From the NCBI GenBank assembly GCA_016721115.1, contig JADKIW010000001.1:635501-699500 (forward strand): a stretch of DNA of 64,000 bases. Reading direction: 5' to 3'. Of this stretch, positions 16,822 to 25,441 are shown piece by piece. The translations under genes and the position numbers were made by a program. The notes under the pieces are model-generated. The model saw nothing but the letters and a program-made list of their open reading frames with translations. It did not search any database and was not told the origin of the DNA. The DNA is from Candidatus Defluviilinea proxima. GTDB lineage: Bacteria > Chloroflexota > Anaerolineae > Anaerolineales > Villigracilaceae. How positions within the stretch are numbered: the first letter of the stretch is position 1; each line of letters opens with the position of its first letter.

Positions 16822-17937
16822 TCACTCCATGATGCGCAGATATTCGCGATCGAAGGCAGCGAGCAAACTTTCACGCGGACTGTACCAGCCGGGCGTGTAT
16901 CCTTGTGAAGTTACGCCTTGCTGACTTAACTCGCAGACTTGCCAATCCTGTAGGTTGGTCTCATGCCAAAAATCAACAGCTTCTTGCGGACGAAAATCCG
17001 GCAAGCCAAACGACTCTGGGTTGAATAGCCACTCGCTGACAATGGTGGTGTGACCCGGCGCAACAGGCAGAAGCATGTGATACATCAAATAATCGGGATG
17101 AATATTGATCAACAGATTAGGCAACATGGTGTAATAAAATCCGCGCTTCTCGATACCTGAACTGAGATCGCCCAACGGCAAGCCACATAGCCTTCCAGAC
17201 ATGGTCATGCTGTCACCACCGGTGATATTCATAAATCCGCCAAGCATTGAGCCGTCGAAGAGATCGTTCTCGGCGCTGGTGTAGTTCGTATATTTGTTCA
17301 GCATGGGATGAATGGTCGGGCAGTGATAACACTCATTGAAATTTTGAAAGACATACTTCCAATTGGAGGCGGCTTCATATACATGGCGGGTATGGACTTT
17401 GAGGCCGCCGACGTTCCAACGTGTAAGACGGTTCAGCATGGGTTCGTACATCGTTTCAAAAGGCTCGGGCGTATCCATGCTCAGGTTGATAAAGATGAAC
17501 CCTTCCCACACGTGGACGTGTACCGAGCGCAATGGGAATTCTTCCCAACGAAAGCCTTCCACTTCCTTCATGAACGGCGCGCCGATGAGTGTGCCGTCCA
17601 AACCATAGGTCCAGGCGTGATACGAACATTGGATACTGCCTTTGAACTGTCCCTCGTTCTCTTCGCAGATACGTGTACCGCGATGACGACAGACATTATA
17701 AAAAGCGCGGATATTATCCTGTTTATCGCGCAAGACGATGATGCTTTCATCAAAAACACTTGCCAGAAAATATTCACCCACATGAGCGATGCGGCTCTGA
17801 TGCCCAACACACATCCAGCCATGCTTGAAGATGCGTTCTTTTTCCCGCTGGAATACATCATGGGAAGTGTAGTATTCCTGCGGAAGGGTCATCGAGCCTG
17901 CGACATAGGTATCTGCGGTTTTGAAATAAGTTGCCAT
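16822..17937 (-). CDS. Rieske non-haem iron oxygenase, large-subunit type
   Basis: A 371-residue ring-hydroxylating-oxygenase-type protein. The Rieske [2Fe-2S] site is CRHRG (Cys83, His85) and CSYHAW (Cys104, His107); the mononuclear iron site is in NECYHCPTIHPML, with a C-terminal acidic ligand expected near the end. It activates O2 with electrons from a separate reductase, none of which is in the window. The start at 17937 follows AGGAG; an upstream in-frame ATG at 17955 is less well placed. Relatives include GbcA- and carnitine-type monooxygenases as well as aromatic dioxygenases. The substrate is unclear. A strong terminator lies 34 bases upstream of the start. Confidence 0.88.
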   Translation of the reverse strand: MATYFKTADTYVAGSMTLPQEYYTSHDVFQREKERIFKHGWMCVGHQSRIAHVGEYFLASVFDESIIVLRDKQDNIRAFYNVCRHRGTRICEENEGQFKGSIQCSYHAWTYGLDGTLIGAPFMKEVEGFRWEEFPLRSVHVHVWEGFIFINLSMDTPEPFETMYEPMLNRLTRWNVGGLKVHTRHVYEAASNWKYVFQNFNECYHCPTIHPMLNKYTNYTSAENDLFDGSMLGGFMNITGGDSMTMSGRLCGLPLGDLSSGIEKRGFYYTMLPNLLINIHPDYLMYHMLLPVAPGHTTIVSEWLFNPESFGLPDFRPQEAVDFWHETNLQDWQVCELSQQGVTSQGYTPGWYSPRESLLAAFDREYLRIME

Positions 17938-17970
17938 AAGATTCTCCTTATTCATAAAAAGGTTGGATAA

Positions 17971-18042
17971 AAAAAATAACCACGGGTATCAAAAGATACC
18001 CGCGGTTATTTGACTCGGTCACGGAAACGTTCCGCGCCGAGA
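17971..18042 (-). terminator. Terminator preceded by a hairpin, upstream of the Rieske gene
   Basis: On the minus strand a hairpin (CTCGG 18015-18019 with CCGAG 18038-18042, inner GGAA/TTCC) is followed by a 17-base stem (17975-17991 with 17996-18012, one mismatch) and a long T-run. It ends transcription from the FAD-enzyme gene at 18122, or attenuates entry into the Rieske gene, as no promoter fits in the remaining 34 bases. Confidence 0.75.
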
Positions 18043-18121
18043 GGTTACCTGATGCGATCTACAAGAACTTCAGGAACTGCACTGCGTTTTGCTTGAGCGA
18101 ACAGATTTACAAGCATCGGAA

Positions 18122-19612
18122 CTACTTCAACACCTTTACTACATTTCGTCCCGCCGTACCACTGACTCCCCCTCCGCCGTGGACTCCGCTTCCGCAGAGA
18201 TAGAGATTATCGAGCGGGGTCTTGTGATTCGACCAGCCAGGGATCGGACGCATGAACATGAATTGATCGAGCATGAGTTGACCGTGGTTGAGGTCACCTT
18301 CGGTGAGACCATAGGTTTGTTCGAGGTCAAGAGGCGTGAGAGATTTACGATTTACGATTGATGATTTTAGATTTACGAAATATTCCGCGAGTGTATCAAT
18401 TGCCAACTTTTCAACTTTTGAACCTGCAACCTGCCAACTGTCATTCTTCAGTTCGTACGACGCAAATTGAAAATGGATGGAAACCACATTCCCCGAAGTT
18501 GTGACTTCGAGATACGGTTTTTCAGAAATACTATGATACTTCGCCGCATCGTAGGCTTTCTCAAGATACTTAATAGAAGGAGCCAAAGCAACTGTCCCAT
18601 CAGGGATGCCGTGTTTGCCATCCGTCAGCAAATGGATTTTGGCCACCGAGCCACGCATTTTGATGGATTGGACATTCCACACAAATTCAGGCGGGAGGTT
18701 GACTGCGCCAACAAGAGACAAGAATGTCTGCTTCGGGTCAACGGCGGAGATGATGTTGTCCGCGGAAATCTCTTCGCCGTTCTTCAACACAACGCCTTTA
18801 CAGGTAAATGTGTCTACCTGTATGCGTTCTACTTCTGCCCCTGTGCGGATTTCACCACCAAATGACTTCACTGCGTTTGCAAGTGCTTCAGTTACCTTTC
18901 CGATTCCGCCTTCAACAGAAACGTGCGACATGCCACCACGGTTCGCCCAGTTATGCATAAGAGTGTAGCCTGTCCCTGCGCCCATCGGACCAAGCGTGAA
19001 GCCGTGGATTCCAAGTGACGCCACCGCCGCCTTGACCACATCGGACTCGAACCATTCGTCCACGAATTCTTCGGCGGTCATGGGAATGCCACGGATGACA
19101 CGCATCATATCCTTGCCACCCATCAGGCGGAGATCGAGACCAAGTTCTGCGAGACCGAGGCCTTCGTCGAAACTGAAGTTCTTCGGCAGGCGCGGCATGA
19201 TGGTTTCGTTGGCAAGATGGATGAAACGCGAAGCTTTCTCCATGAAATCGAGGAACGGTTGCCAGTTCGCTGCATCCTTTTCGGAGAAGCGTTTGATAGA
19301 CTCTGCCGCTTTGACAGGATCAGGGTCAAGGACGAGGTGATCCCCATCCGCTTGAAGAGAAATAAAAGGCTTTCTCTCAGTGACCGCAGGAAGCGAGAGT
19401 TTCAAATCCTTGACGATGTCAGGACGTAACATCCCGCCCGCGTGGAGCGAGTCAACGGTGAAGCCGTCGCCGAAAGATTCGGTGACAACCTGCCCGCCGA
19501 CGATGTCCCGCCGTTCAAGGACGAGAACCTTCTTGCCTTTCTTTGCAAGATACGCCGCGGCAACCAAGCCGTTATGTCCTGCGCCGATGATGATGTAATC
19601 GTAGTTTTGCAT
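18122..19612 (-). CDS. Phytoene-desaturase-like FAD-dependent oxidoreductase (PYROXD2-like)
   Basis: A 496-residue flavoprotein with an N-terminal FAD dinucleotide-binding motif (IIIGAGHNGLVAAAYLAKKG), the ATG region DIVGG, and a C-terminal FAD motif (LYLCGSGVHGGGGVSGTAGRN). The layout matches the phytoene desaturase/PYROXD2 group, not carotenoid enzymes specifically, and no carotenoid genes are nearby. A paralogue is at 20716-22296. Two word-repeat stretches (18332-18376 and 18402-18441) lie in frame near the C-terminus without changing length relative to the paralogue. The substrate is unknown. Its start follows AAGGAG. Confidence 0.85.
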   Translation of the reverse strand: MQNYDYIIIGAGHNGLVAAAYLAKKGKKVLVLERRDIVGGQVVTESFGDGFTVDSLHAGGMLRPDIVKDLKLSLPAVTERKPFISLQADGDHLVLDPDPVKAAESIKRFSEKDAANWQPFLDFMEKASRFIHLANETIMPRLPKNFSFDEGLGLAELGLDLRLMGGKDMMRVIRGIPMTAEEFVDEWFESDVVKAAVASLGIHGFTLGPMGAGTGYTLMHNWANRGGMSHVSVEGGIGKVTEALANAVKSFGGEIRTGAEVERIQVDTFTCKGVVLKNGEEISADNIISAVDPKQTFLSLVGAVNLPPEFVWNVQSIKMRGSVAKIHLLTDGKHGIPDGTVALAPSIKYLEKAYDAAKYHSISEKPYLEVTTSGNVVSIHFQFASYELKNDSWQVAGSKVEKLAIDTLAEYFVNLKSSIVNRKSLTPLDLEQTYGLTEGDLNHGQLMLDQFMFMRPIPGWSNHKTPLDNLYLCGSGVHGGGGVSGTAGRNVVKVLK

Positions 19613-19621
19613 TCATTCTCC

Positions 19622-20569
19622 TTACGGATATAAAGCTAGATCATAGGCATTTTTCACGCCCAATGAATATATCCTTTTTGTATTTACGTCCATTGCATAA
19701 TATGTTTCGCCAGCGATAAATGTTATGTATCCTCTTGAAGACGAACGCGCAAGACCTGTTTCCATAATTTCATCATCAAATACATTTGGAATGAATTGAG
19801 TTACTTCTCCGCTTGCCAAGTCAAGGAACATTAATTTTGGAGGACCAATAAAGCGCATAAAAATGATACAAGATGAATCAGGGCACCAAACAGGGCTATC
19901 TTCAAAATGGTCAAGATCATAAGGGGTCATTTGTCTCACGTCTGAACCGTCTGCGTTCATGATAAACACCTGCGATCTTCCATCTCGTTTATTTTCTGAA
20001 GAATTCGAAACAAAGGAGAGCTCGCTACCATTTGGTGACCATTTAGGTGCAAATCCGCCCAGCGTATCGCTTGTTATTTGCATAGTTTTCATTGTCTGCA
20101 AATCAAACACATAAATATTTGAGATACTATCCTCATCTGAAACTACATAAGCAATTTTTCTTCCATCAGGCGACCAGTCGGGCACAAGTTCGTTAGCAGG
20201 AGTAGAGATGATTGGTCTTTGATTACCGCCACCTTTATCCATGATGTATATGTCAAAAAGATTTTCCTTTGTCCACGACACATACATGATTTGCGTGCCA
20301 TCGGGAGACCATCTTGCCCAGCTATTATTTCCAGAATTTGTAAGTTGTCTGGTCTCATCTGTCTCCAGATTCTTTAGAAATATCTGAGTCACAAATGGTT
20401 CACGGCTTACTAAAACACTATAAGCAATCCATCCAGAAATGTGCTCTGTAGTTAATTCTGGCTCAGCAAAAGTTGGCAAAGGGGTTGCTGTAAATACCAC
20501 TTGCTGATTTGCGCAAGCGACAATTATCAAACACCACAAACTCACAGCTAAGACTCTTTTCATTTGCAT
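19622..20569 (-). CDS. TolB-like beta-propeller lipoprotein
   Basis: A 315-residue protein with a lipoprotein signal (hydrophobic stretch then lipobox IVAC-A, Cys near residue 19). The mature part has repeated WSPDGTQI, WSPDGRKI and WSPNGSEL blocks, the TolB/WD40-like PD40 repeats of a beta-propeller, separated by blades that begin with I/V-Y-V or I-F-M. It lies on the outside of the membrane. Such propellers often bind peptides or act in sensing; no partner is indicated. It sits between the two paralogous FAD-enzyme genes, only nine bases from the next one, so it is probably in that transcript. Confidence 0.82.
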   Translation of the reverse strand: MQMKRVLAVSLWCLIIVACANQQVVFTATPLPTFAEPELTTEHISGWIAYSVLVSREPFVTQIFLKNLETDETRQLTNSGNNSWARWSPDGTQIMYVSWTKENLFDIYIMDKGGGNQRPIISTPANELVPDWSPDGRKIAYVVSDEDSISNIYVFDLQTMKTMQITSDTLGGFAPKWSPNGSELSFVSNSSENKRDGRSQVFIMNADGSDVRQMTPYDLDHFEDSPVWCPDSSCIIFMRFIGPPKLMFLDLASGEVTQFIPNVFDDEIMETGLARSSSRGYITFIAGETYYAMDVNTKRIYSLGVKNAYDLALYP

Positions 20570-20642
20570 AAATTCGTTTCACTCAACTCAAAGCGTAAAC
20601 TAAACTTCCTCGGACAGAATCAAACATCCGTTAAGAACGAAG

Positions 20643-20714
20643 CGGCTCTTTGTCGGACGATAGACCATAGACCATTGACCATTTTCCATCGTCCATAGTC
20701 CACGGTCTATCGTC
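20643..20714. repeat. Word-type stutter repeat
   Basis: Between the FAD-enzyme stop and the TolB-like gene, short words recur (GACGATAGACC, ATAGACC, ATTGACC, CATCGTCC, GTCTATCG), with partial dyad symmetry. It resembles the word-repeat elements at 4830 and 22318 and may be a mobile or slippage-derived element. No gene is evident in the stretch 20570-20715. Confidence 0.6.
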
Positions 20715-20715
20715 A

Positions 20716-22296
20716 TTAAATTCCATCCTTCAACGCGATCTCTGCCGCCAACTTGCCAGGCGCGCCCATGATGCCGCCGCCAGGATGTGCGCCTGAGCCA
20801 GCGAGATAATAGCCATTGATGGGCGTGCGGAAGCTTGACCATTTGGTGGCGGGGCGCATGAAGAAGAGTTGATGCAACAGCAGTTCGCCATGGAAGATGT
20901 TGCCACCCGTGATGCCTGCGATCCGTTCGATATCGAGGGGCGTAATGACCTGTTTGCCGATGATGGCACGGCGGATGTTCGGCGCGTGTTTCTCGATGGT
21001 CGAGATGACCGTTTCACCGAAGGCTTCGCGCTTGGCATCGTCCCAGCCGCCTTCGATATCATACGGCGCATATTGCACAAAACACGACATCACATGTTTT
21101 CCGGGCGGCGCCATATCGGGGTCGATCTTCGACGGCACGATCATGTCGATGTACGGCTCCTTCGCAAAGCGCCCATACTTCGCATCGTCGTAGGCGCGCT
21201 CGATGTAATCAATGCTCGGGCTGATCGAGATCGCGCCGTTGTGCAACGCGTTCTCGCCAGGCAGTGCGGTGAAGTTCGGCAGTTCGCTCAACGCGATATT
21301 GACCTTGCCCGACGAACCACGTGTGCGGAATTTCTTGATCGAATGGATAAGATCATCGGGCAGATATTTTTGCTCGACGAGTTTCAAGAACGTGACGAAC
21401 GGATCGGCAGACGAAAGGACTGCCTTGCCGTAGACTTCATCTCCGTTTTCGAGCGCCACTCCAACAGCGCGTCCATTCTTGACGATGACCTGTTTCGCGG
21501 TTGCGTTGAGCCTGATCTCAGCCCCAAACGCTCTCGCCGAACTCGCGATGGCTTCGGCGATTCCGCCTGTACCACCTTTGGCAAAACCCCACGCACGGAA
21601 CGCGCCGTCAATCTCGCCCATGTAGTGATGCAACAACACATACGCCGTGCTCGGCGAACGCGGACCAAGGAACGTGCCGATGATCCCGCTCGCGGACTTT
21701 GTCCCGAGCAACGCGGGAGTCTCGAACCATTCTTCGAGCATGTCCGCCGCGGATTGGGTCATGATCTTTGCGAGACCATACAATTCTTTTTCGGTTAATG
21801 TCGAAGCGAATTGACCGAGCTTCATCAAGCCCATCAAATCTTTTGGATGCAACGAGGTTGGGTCAGGAGGCAGAATACTCAGAATCGGCTTGATGGCTTT
21901 TGCCAGGCGCGCCATGCGGCGGGAATATTCATCGTAGGCTTCGGCATCCTTGGGCGAATGACGATAAATTTCGCGGCGCGTCGTATCGTGATCATCCCAA
22001 CCTGCGATGTAATCGCCTGTGCCTGTGGGCGTGAAGGTGCTCGGCAACGGCAGGATTTTCAACCCGTGTTGCGGCAGTTTCAAATCGCGGAGAATCTCAG
22101 GCCGCAACAAACTGACCACATACGAGAATTCTGTAAACTTGAATCCTGGAATAATTTCTTCGGTAATGGTCGCCCCACCGACCAATTCCCTGCGCTCAAG
22201 CACAACAACTTTTCGTCCTGCTCTCGCCAGATACGCGGCGGCAACGAGTCCGTTGTGCCCACCGCCGATGATGATTGCGTCATAATTTTGTGTCAT
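20716..22296 (-). CDS. Phytoene-desaturase-like FAD-dependent oxidoreductase (second paralogue)
   Basis: A 526-residue flavoprotein, paralogous to the 18122-19612 gene. It has the FAD motif IIIGGGHNGLVAAAYLARAG, ELVGGATITEE, and near the C-terminus GYYLAGSGAHPGGGIMGAPG. The group contains phytoene desaturase and PYROXD2-type proteins. The gene is 52 bases after a GcvT-like gene and ends close to a word-repeat element. Two such paralogues flanking a propeller lipoprotein suggest a multi-step oxidation of one substrate class, but this is inferred. Confidence 0.86.
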   Translation of the reverse strand: MTQNYDAIIIGGGHNGLVAAAYLARAGRKVVVLERRELVGGATITEEIIPGFKFTEFSYVVSLLRPEILRDLKLPQHGLKILPLPSTFTPTGTGDYIAGWDDHDTTRREIYRHSPKDAEAYDEYSRRMARLAKAIKPILSILPPDPTSLHPKDLMGLMKLGQFASTLTEKELYGLAKIMTQSAADMLEEWFETPALLGTKSASGIIGTFLGPRSPSTAYVLLHHYMGEIDGAFRAWGFAKGGTGGIAEAIASSARAFGAEIRLNATAKQVIVKNGRAVGVALENGDEVYGKAVLSSADPFVTFLKLVEQKYLPDDLIHSIKKFRTRGSSGKVNIALSELPNFTALPGENALHNGAISISPSIDYIERAYDDAKYGRFAKEPYIDMIVPSKIDPDMAPPGKHVMSCFVQYAPYDIEGGWDDAKREAFGETVISTIEKHAPNIRRAIIGKQVITPLDIERIAGITGGNIFHGELLLHQLFFMRPATKWSSFRTPINGYYLAGSGAHPGGGIMGAPGKLAAEIALKDGI

Positions 22297-22317
22297 AGTT
22301 TCTCCGTTTACACGTTT

Positions 22318-22358
22318 TTAGGTTTGAACGTTCCAACGTTTGAACGTGCTAACGTTTT
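22318..22358. repeat. Word-type stutter repeat (AACGTT words)
   Basis: Repeated TTTGAACGTT and CAACGTT words in the gap between the GcvT-like gene and the FAD enzyme. It lies beside the GcvT-like gene's stop codon (22349), so part is coding. Similar in style to the other word repeats here. Confidence 0.6.
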
Positions 22359-23545
22359 TTCCATTCGGGTTCGTAGAATGGAAGTTTAACAACGCGGGCA
22401 GGCGCATACTTGCGATGATGTTCCACCGTAATTTCCATTCGCACATCCGTGCCAAGTTCATAATACGGTCTCTGCAAATGTGCGAGCGCAATGTACTTCT
22501 TCAACAACGGCGACCAACTTGCCGTTGACGCGTAACCAACCTGCACATTGCCAACCAGAATCGGCATACTTGCACGGATCGCAGACCCAGGCACTTGCGG
22601 CGGCAAACCAACCTCGGCATACAACTGCTCCATGCCAACCCAATCGATCTCGATGCCCACCATCTTCCATGCTGAGCCTTCACGTTTTTCTTTTTCCAAT
22701 GCCTTACGCCCAACGAAATAACCAGGCTTATCGAGAGCCACCGTCCAATCGAGTCCCAACTCAAACGGCGACGACTTTTGCGCTTCGATCCACGCGTGCC
22801 CCGCGGAGGTGTAATCCACGTCGAGCATGAACAGTCCCGCCTCCACGCGCGCCATATCGAGCGCGAGAATACCCACGGGCAAAATCCCGTAATCATGTCC
22901 CGCTTCCATGATAGCATCCCATACTTTGACGCCATCCTTCGCGTCCATCCAGATCTCATAACCGAGATCGCCTGTGTATCCCGTTCTTGAAATGGTGACT
23001 TCGACTCCGCCAAGTTTATTCTTCATCAAGCGGAAATACTTCAGCCCATCGAGATTGGATTCACAGATGCGATTCAAAATGACCCGTGAGTTGGGTCCCT
23101 GCAAACTGAGCGACGCCACGCTGTCAGTTTGATCTTCGAACTGCACGTCGAGCCCGACTGCGTTTAGCATCAGCCAGCGCAGATTCGGTTCCGCAGCAGT
23201 CAGGCGGAAGGTCGATTCATCGAGGCGTGCAACAGTGCCATCGTCGATCATCTTGCCTTCGTCATCGCACCAGCCTGTGTAACAGACTTGTCCCACTTTC
23301 AGTTTGTAAATATCGCGCGTGGTGACCTTGTGCAACAACGCCGCCGCATCTTTCCCTTTGACAATGTATTTCATTAACGGCGATACATCGATCAACGCCG
23401 CCGCATTGCGGATCGCCCAATACTCGCGGTCGATCGTATGCTCATACGAACCGACAACATAATAGCCCGCCCACTTGCGCCAATTCTGCGGCAGGCACAA
23501 CGCGGACGTCCGTTCATGGAAGGGGGTGTTTTTGAGTTGAAACAT
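22349..23545 (-). CDS. GcvT-like aminomethyltransferase-family protein
   Basis: A 398-residue member of the GcvT/YgfZ/DMGDH folate-binding family. Motifs include AALIDVSPLMKYIVKGKDA, SLQGPNSRVIL and ISRTGYTGDLGYEIWMDA, then a C-terminal beta-barrel-type domain. The conserved Asp of the active region (near VARVE/ MARVEAG) is present. GcvT proteins transfer the one-carbon unit of glycine-type amines to tetrahydrofolate. No gcvH or gcvP is nearby, so it may act on another demethylation product, such as from the Rieske or FAD enzymes downstream. A second GcvT-type domain occurs in the fusion protein at 32930. Confidence 0.84.
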   Translation of the reverse strand: MFQLKNTPFHERTSALCLPQNWRKWAGYYVVGSYEHTIDREYWAIRNAAALIDVSPLMKYIVKGKDAAALLHKVTTRDIYKLKVGQVCYTGWCDDEGKMIDDGTVARLDESTFRLTAAEPNLRWLMLNAVGLDVQFEDQTDSVASLSLQGPNSRVILNRICESNLDGLKYFRLMKNKLGGVEVTISRTGYTGDLGYEIWMDAKDGVKVWDAIMEAGHDYGILPVGILALDMARVEAGLFMLDVDYTSAGHAWIEAQKSSPFELGLDWTVALDKPGYFVGRKALEKEKREGSAWKMVGIEIDWVGMEQLYAEVGLPPQVPGSAIRASMPILVGNVQVGYASTASWSPLLKKYIALAHLQRPYYELGTDVRMEITVEHHRKYAPARVVKLPFYEPEWKKR

Positions 23546-23970
23546 AAAAATCCTCTGCGAAACTTGCTAGTTTTTCTTTTGTATTTTTAATTAGTCTTCC
23601 AACAAAGATAAACTTGAATACTTCACCAGCACAAAGAACTCGATTCGTACTCTGTACGTAGTAACGATAGGCGGGTACCAACGCAGAACCCCATACTGAA
23701 GTCTGGAGTTTTAAGGAAAGCCAAGATAAAGTTTGTCGACGTTCTTTTATTGAAAAAGCAGGTTGGTAATTTCAAAACTTGTATAGCGGGAGGAAACGGC
23801 AATGAATAACGAAACTGTCTTCTCGTTATCGCCTTGCAATGAAGGATATTGTAAATTATATATAATTTTTGAGCAATGGATATTTGTCACTTTTTATCAT
23901 AACTAAAAACGGACAAAACGCGTCGGGGTGACGTATCTTGTCCGTTACAGGCTCTTGTTTTGTGAACGAT
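23546..23970. other. Intergenic stretch with terminator, no gene seen
   Basis: 425 bases without a convincing gene. An AT-rich block with TATATAAT (about 23858-23866) may hold a minus-strand promoter for the GcvT-like gene, with a possible -35 (TGACAA on the minus strand near 23885). The dyad TAACGA/TCGTTA near 23810-23840 is a minor hairpin. A terminator is annotated separately. I see no riboswitch pattern. Confidence 0.5.
23905..23945 (-). terminator. Rho-independent terminator after hemerythrin-like gene
   Basis: Arms ACGGACAA (23909-23916) and TTGTCCGT (23938-23945) with an inner CGTC/GACG pair, followed on the minus strand by a T-run. It ends the FAH-hemerythrin minus-strand unit. Confidence 0.8.
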
Positions 23971-24531
23971 CTACTTCCAGTCGCTTAGTTCATCTTCCAA
24001 CGACTCGATCAATTTGATGTACTTGTCTGCATCGCCTTTCATGCTAAGTTCAAATGCGATCTTGTTCAACCCCTCTGAGATCTTGTGTTCATCATCAGGC
24101 GAGATATTCTGCTCTAACAACGGGAAGACGCGGGTCTTGAGTCGGTCCAGGTGTTGGCGCAGTGTGGATGTCACTTCGCTGGCCGCCCAGCCTACTTCGC
24201 CACGCGCTTCCTCGTCCCCACCTTGCCATCCCTTCGCGGCATTCAGCATATGCTCCGCGGCATCGTGAGTTTTCACCTGCTCAACAAGCATTGAGCCCAC
24301 AGGCCCGTCATCAAGAGGAAAGCCATTGTCTTCCAATGCTTTGATCAGTAACGCCTCTTTTTTGAAGAACCCCTCTTCAATAAATTCCTGAATGAAAGTA
24401 TGCGAGACAATGAAAAAACCTGGCCGCGCATTTTTATTACCAGAAAGGATTGCCAACCCACCGCCAAGCACATCCAAAAAACGAGTGATGACTTCCTGAT
24501 CGACGCGATAATTTTTCGTGATGAGCATCAT
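23971..24531 (-). CDS. Hemerythrin-like (HHE) domain protein
   Basis: A 186-residue all-helical protein with histidine and acidic residues spaced as in HHE-type hemerythrins: HTFIQEFIEE, a downstream KTHDAAEHML and RQHLDRLKTRVFPLLEQ. Such proteins bind two irons and O2, NO or sense iron. The spacing is right but some ligands are not certain from the sequence alone. Two start codons in a row (MM) follow AGGAGAG. It is 15 bases after the FAH gene in the same transcript. Confidence 0.65.
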   Translation of the reverse strand: MMLITKNYRVDQEVITRFLDVLGGGLAILSGNKNARPGFFIVSHTFIQEFIEEGFFKKEALLIKALEDNGFPLDDGPVGSMLVEQVKTHDAAEHMLNAAKGWQGGDEEARGEVGWAASEVTSTLRQHLDRLKTRVFPLLEQNISPDDEHKISEGLNKIAFELSMKGDADKYIKLIESLEDELSDWK

Positions 24532-24546
24532 GCTCTCCTTTATTGC

Positions 24547-25320
24547 CTAACGGCTCTCTGCCCTGACCTTATTCTTGATCTCGCCCAGCCCCTCGATCTC
24601 CACTGACACTTCATCGCCATCCTTCAACACACCGACACCGGAAGGGGTGCCCGTAAAAATGAGGTCGCCCGGCTCAAGTGTCATCACAGATGAAATGTAG
24701 GCAACCAACACACCTACATTAAACACCATATCGCGTGTCGATGCCATCTGTCTCATCTGTCCATTCACACGCACGGTGACAACAGCATCAGCGGGGTCAA
24801 ACTCAGTATCGATCCACGGCCCAAACGGACAGAATGTATCGAAGCCTTTGGCACGTGTCCACTGGTCATCTGTTTTTTGCAGGTCCCGCGCAGTCACGTC
24901 ATTACCAACGGTATAACCAATAATATGATTCTTTGCTTTCTCAGCCGTGATGTGACGTCCGCGTTTGCCAATGACGATGACTAATTCACCTTCGTGTTCC
25001 ACCTGCGCCGATTGCGGCGGCAAAATGATCGTATCATTAGGATTGATAATGGACGAGGGTGGCTTCATAAAAATGAGCGGCACCTTCGGCAGTTCATTGC
25101 CCATCTCTTTGACGTGTTCCACGTAGTTGCGTCCCACGCATACGATTTTGCTCGGCTCCGAGGGGGCAAGCAGGTTCACGTCCGCAAGGGGCGTTTCGGC
25201 TTCTTGACGACGGTAACGCCCAAAGATATTGCCTCCGATCTCACCCACCTTGTCTCCCAACAACCATCCGTATTTAGGTTTTGACTTTCCTTCTTTTAAT
25301 TCGTATCGAACAATTCGCAT
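24547..25320 (-). CDS. Fumarylacetoacetate hydrolase-family protein
   Basis: A 257-residue member of the FAH family, which hydrolyses or decarboxylates C-C bonds in dicarbonyl acids with a divalent metal. I see KIVCVGRNYVEHVKEMG, the metal site in VEHEGELVIVIG (Glu pair), and FTGTPSGVG. The usual family length is near 250. Its ATG at 25320 follows GGAGG. Substrates range from acylpyruvates to oxaloacetate and 2-hydroxyhepta-dienedioate; none is indicated. It pairs with a hemerythrin-like gene. Confidence 0.88.
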   Translation of the reverse strand: MRIVRYELKEGKSKPKYGWLLGDKVGEIGGNIFGRYRRQEAETPLADVNLLAPSEPSKIVCVGRNYVEHVKEMGNELPKVPLIFMKPPSSIINPNDTIILPPQSAQVEHEGELVIVIGKRGRHITAEKAKNHIIGYTVGNDVTARDLQKTDDQWTRAKGFDTFCPFGPWIDTEFDPADAVVTVRVNGQMRQMASTRDMVFNVGVLVAYISSVMTLEPGDLIFTGTPSGVGVLKDGDEVSVEIEGLGEIKNKVRAESR

Positions 25321-25352
25321 GCTTCCTCCAACCCCCCAAGTGTAACATGATG

Positions 25353-25358
25353 TATAAT
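25353..25358 (+). promoter_or_regulatory. -10 box of tRNA-Val promoter
   Basis: TATAAT at 25353-25358 lies ten bases before the first base of the tRNA, which fits transcription starting just at the tRNA. A clear -35 box is not seen. Confidence 0.6.
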
Positions 25359-25367
25359 AGCGGACGC

Positions 25368-25441
25368 GGGCGCTTAGCTCAGTTGGTTAGAGCACTTCTT
25401 TTACACAGAAGGGGTCAGGGGTTCGAGTCCCTTAGCGCCCA
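25368..25441 (+). tRNA. tRNA-Val (anticodon TAC)
   Basis: A complete cloverleaf of 74 bases: acceptor GGGCGCT (25368-25374) with AGCGCCC (25434-25440), D-arm GCTC/GAGC, anticodon stem CTTCT/AGAAG with loop TTTACAC giving anticodon TAC, T-arm with GTTCGAG. The 3' CCA is not encoded; the discriminator A is followed by CAAAAAG. The sequence just after it is repeated with decay downstream. Confidence 0.95.

Noticed and set aside
20869..21798. Plus-strand frame of 309 residues opposite the FAD enzyme
   Set aside because: A shadow frame from codon bias in the minus-strand gene; the minus frame has FAD motifs and the plus frame does not.
18122..22296. Carotenoid biosynthesis cluster
   Set aside because: The FAD enzymes look like phytoene desaturases, but no phytoene synthase, cyclase or prenyl transferase is present, and the PYROXD2-like group is broader.
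23546..23700. Small gene in the gap upstream of the GcvT-like gene
   Set aside because: No frame with a start signal and coding-like composition was found.
23546..23900. Glycine riboswitch before the GcvT-like gene
   Set aside because: The leader does not show the conserved glycine-aptamer segments; only AT-rich sequence and a weak dyad are seen.
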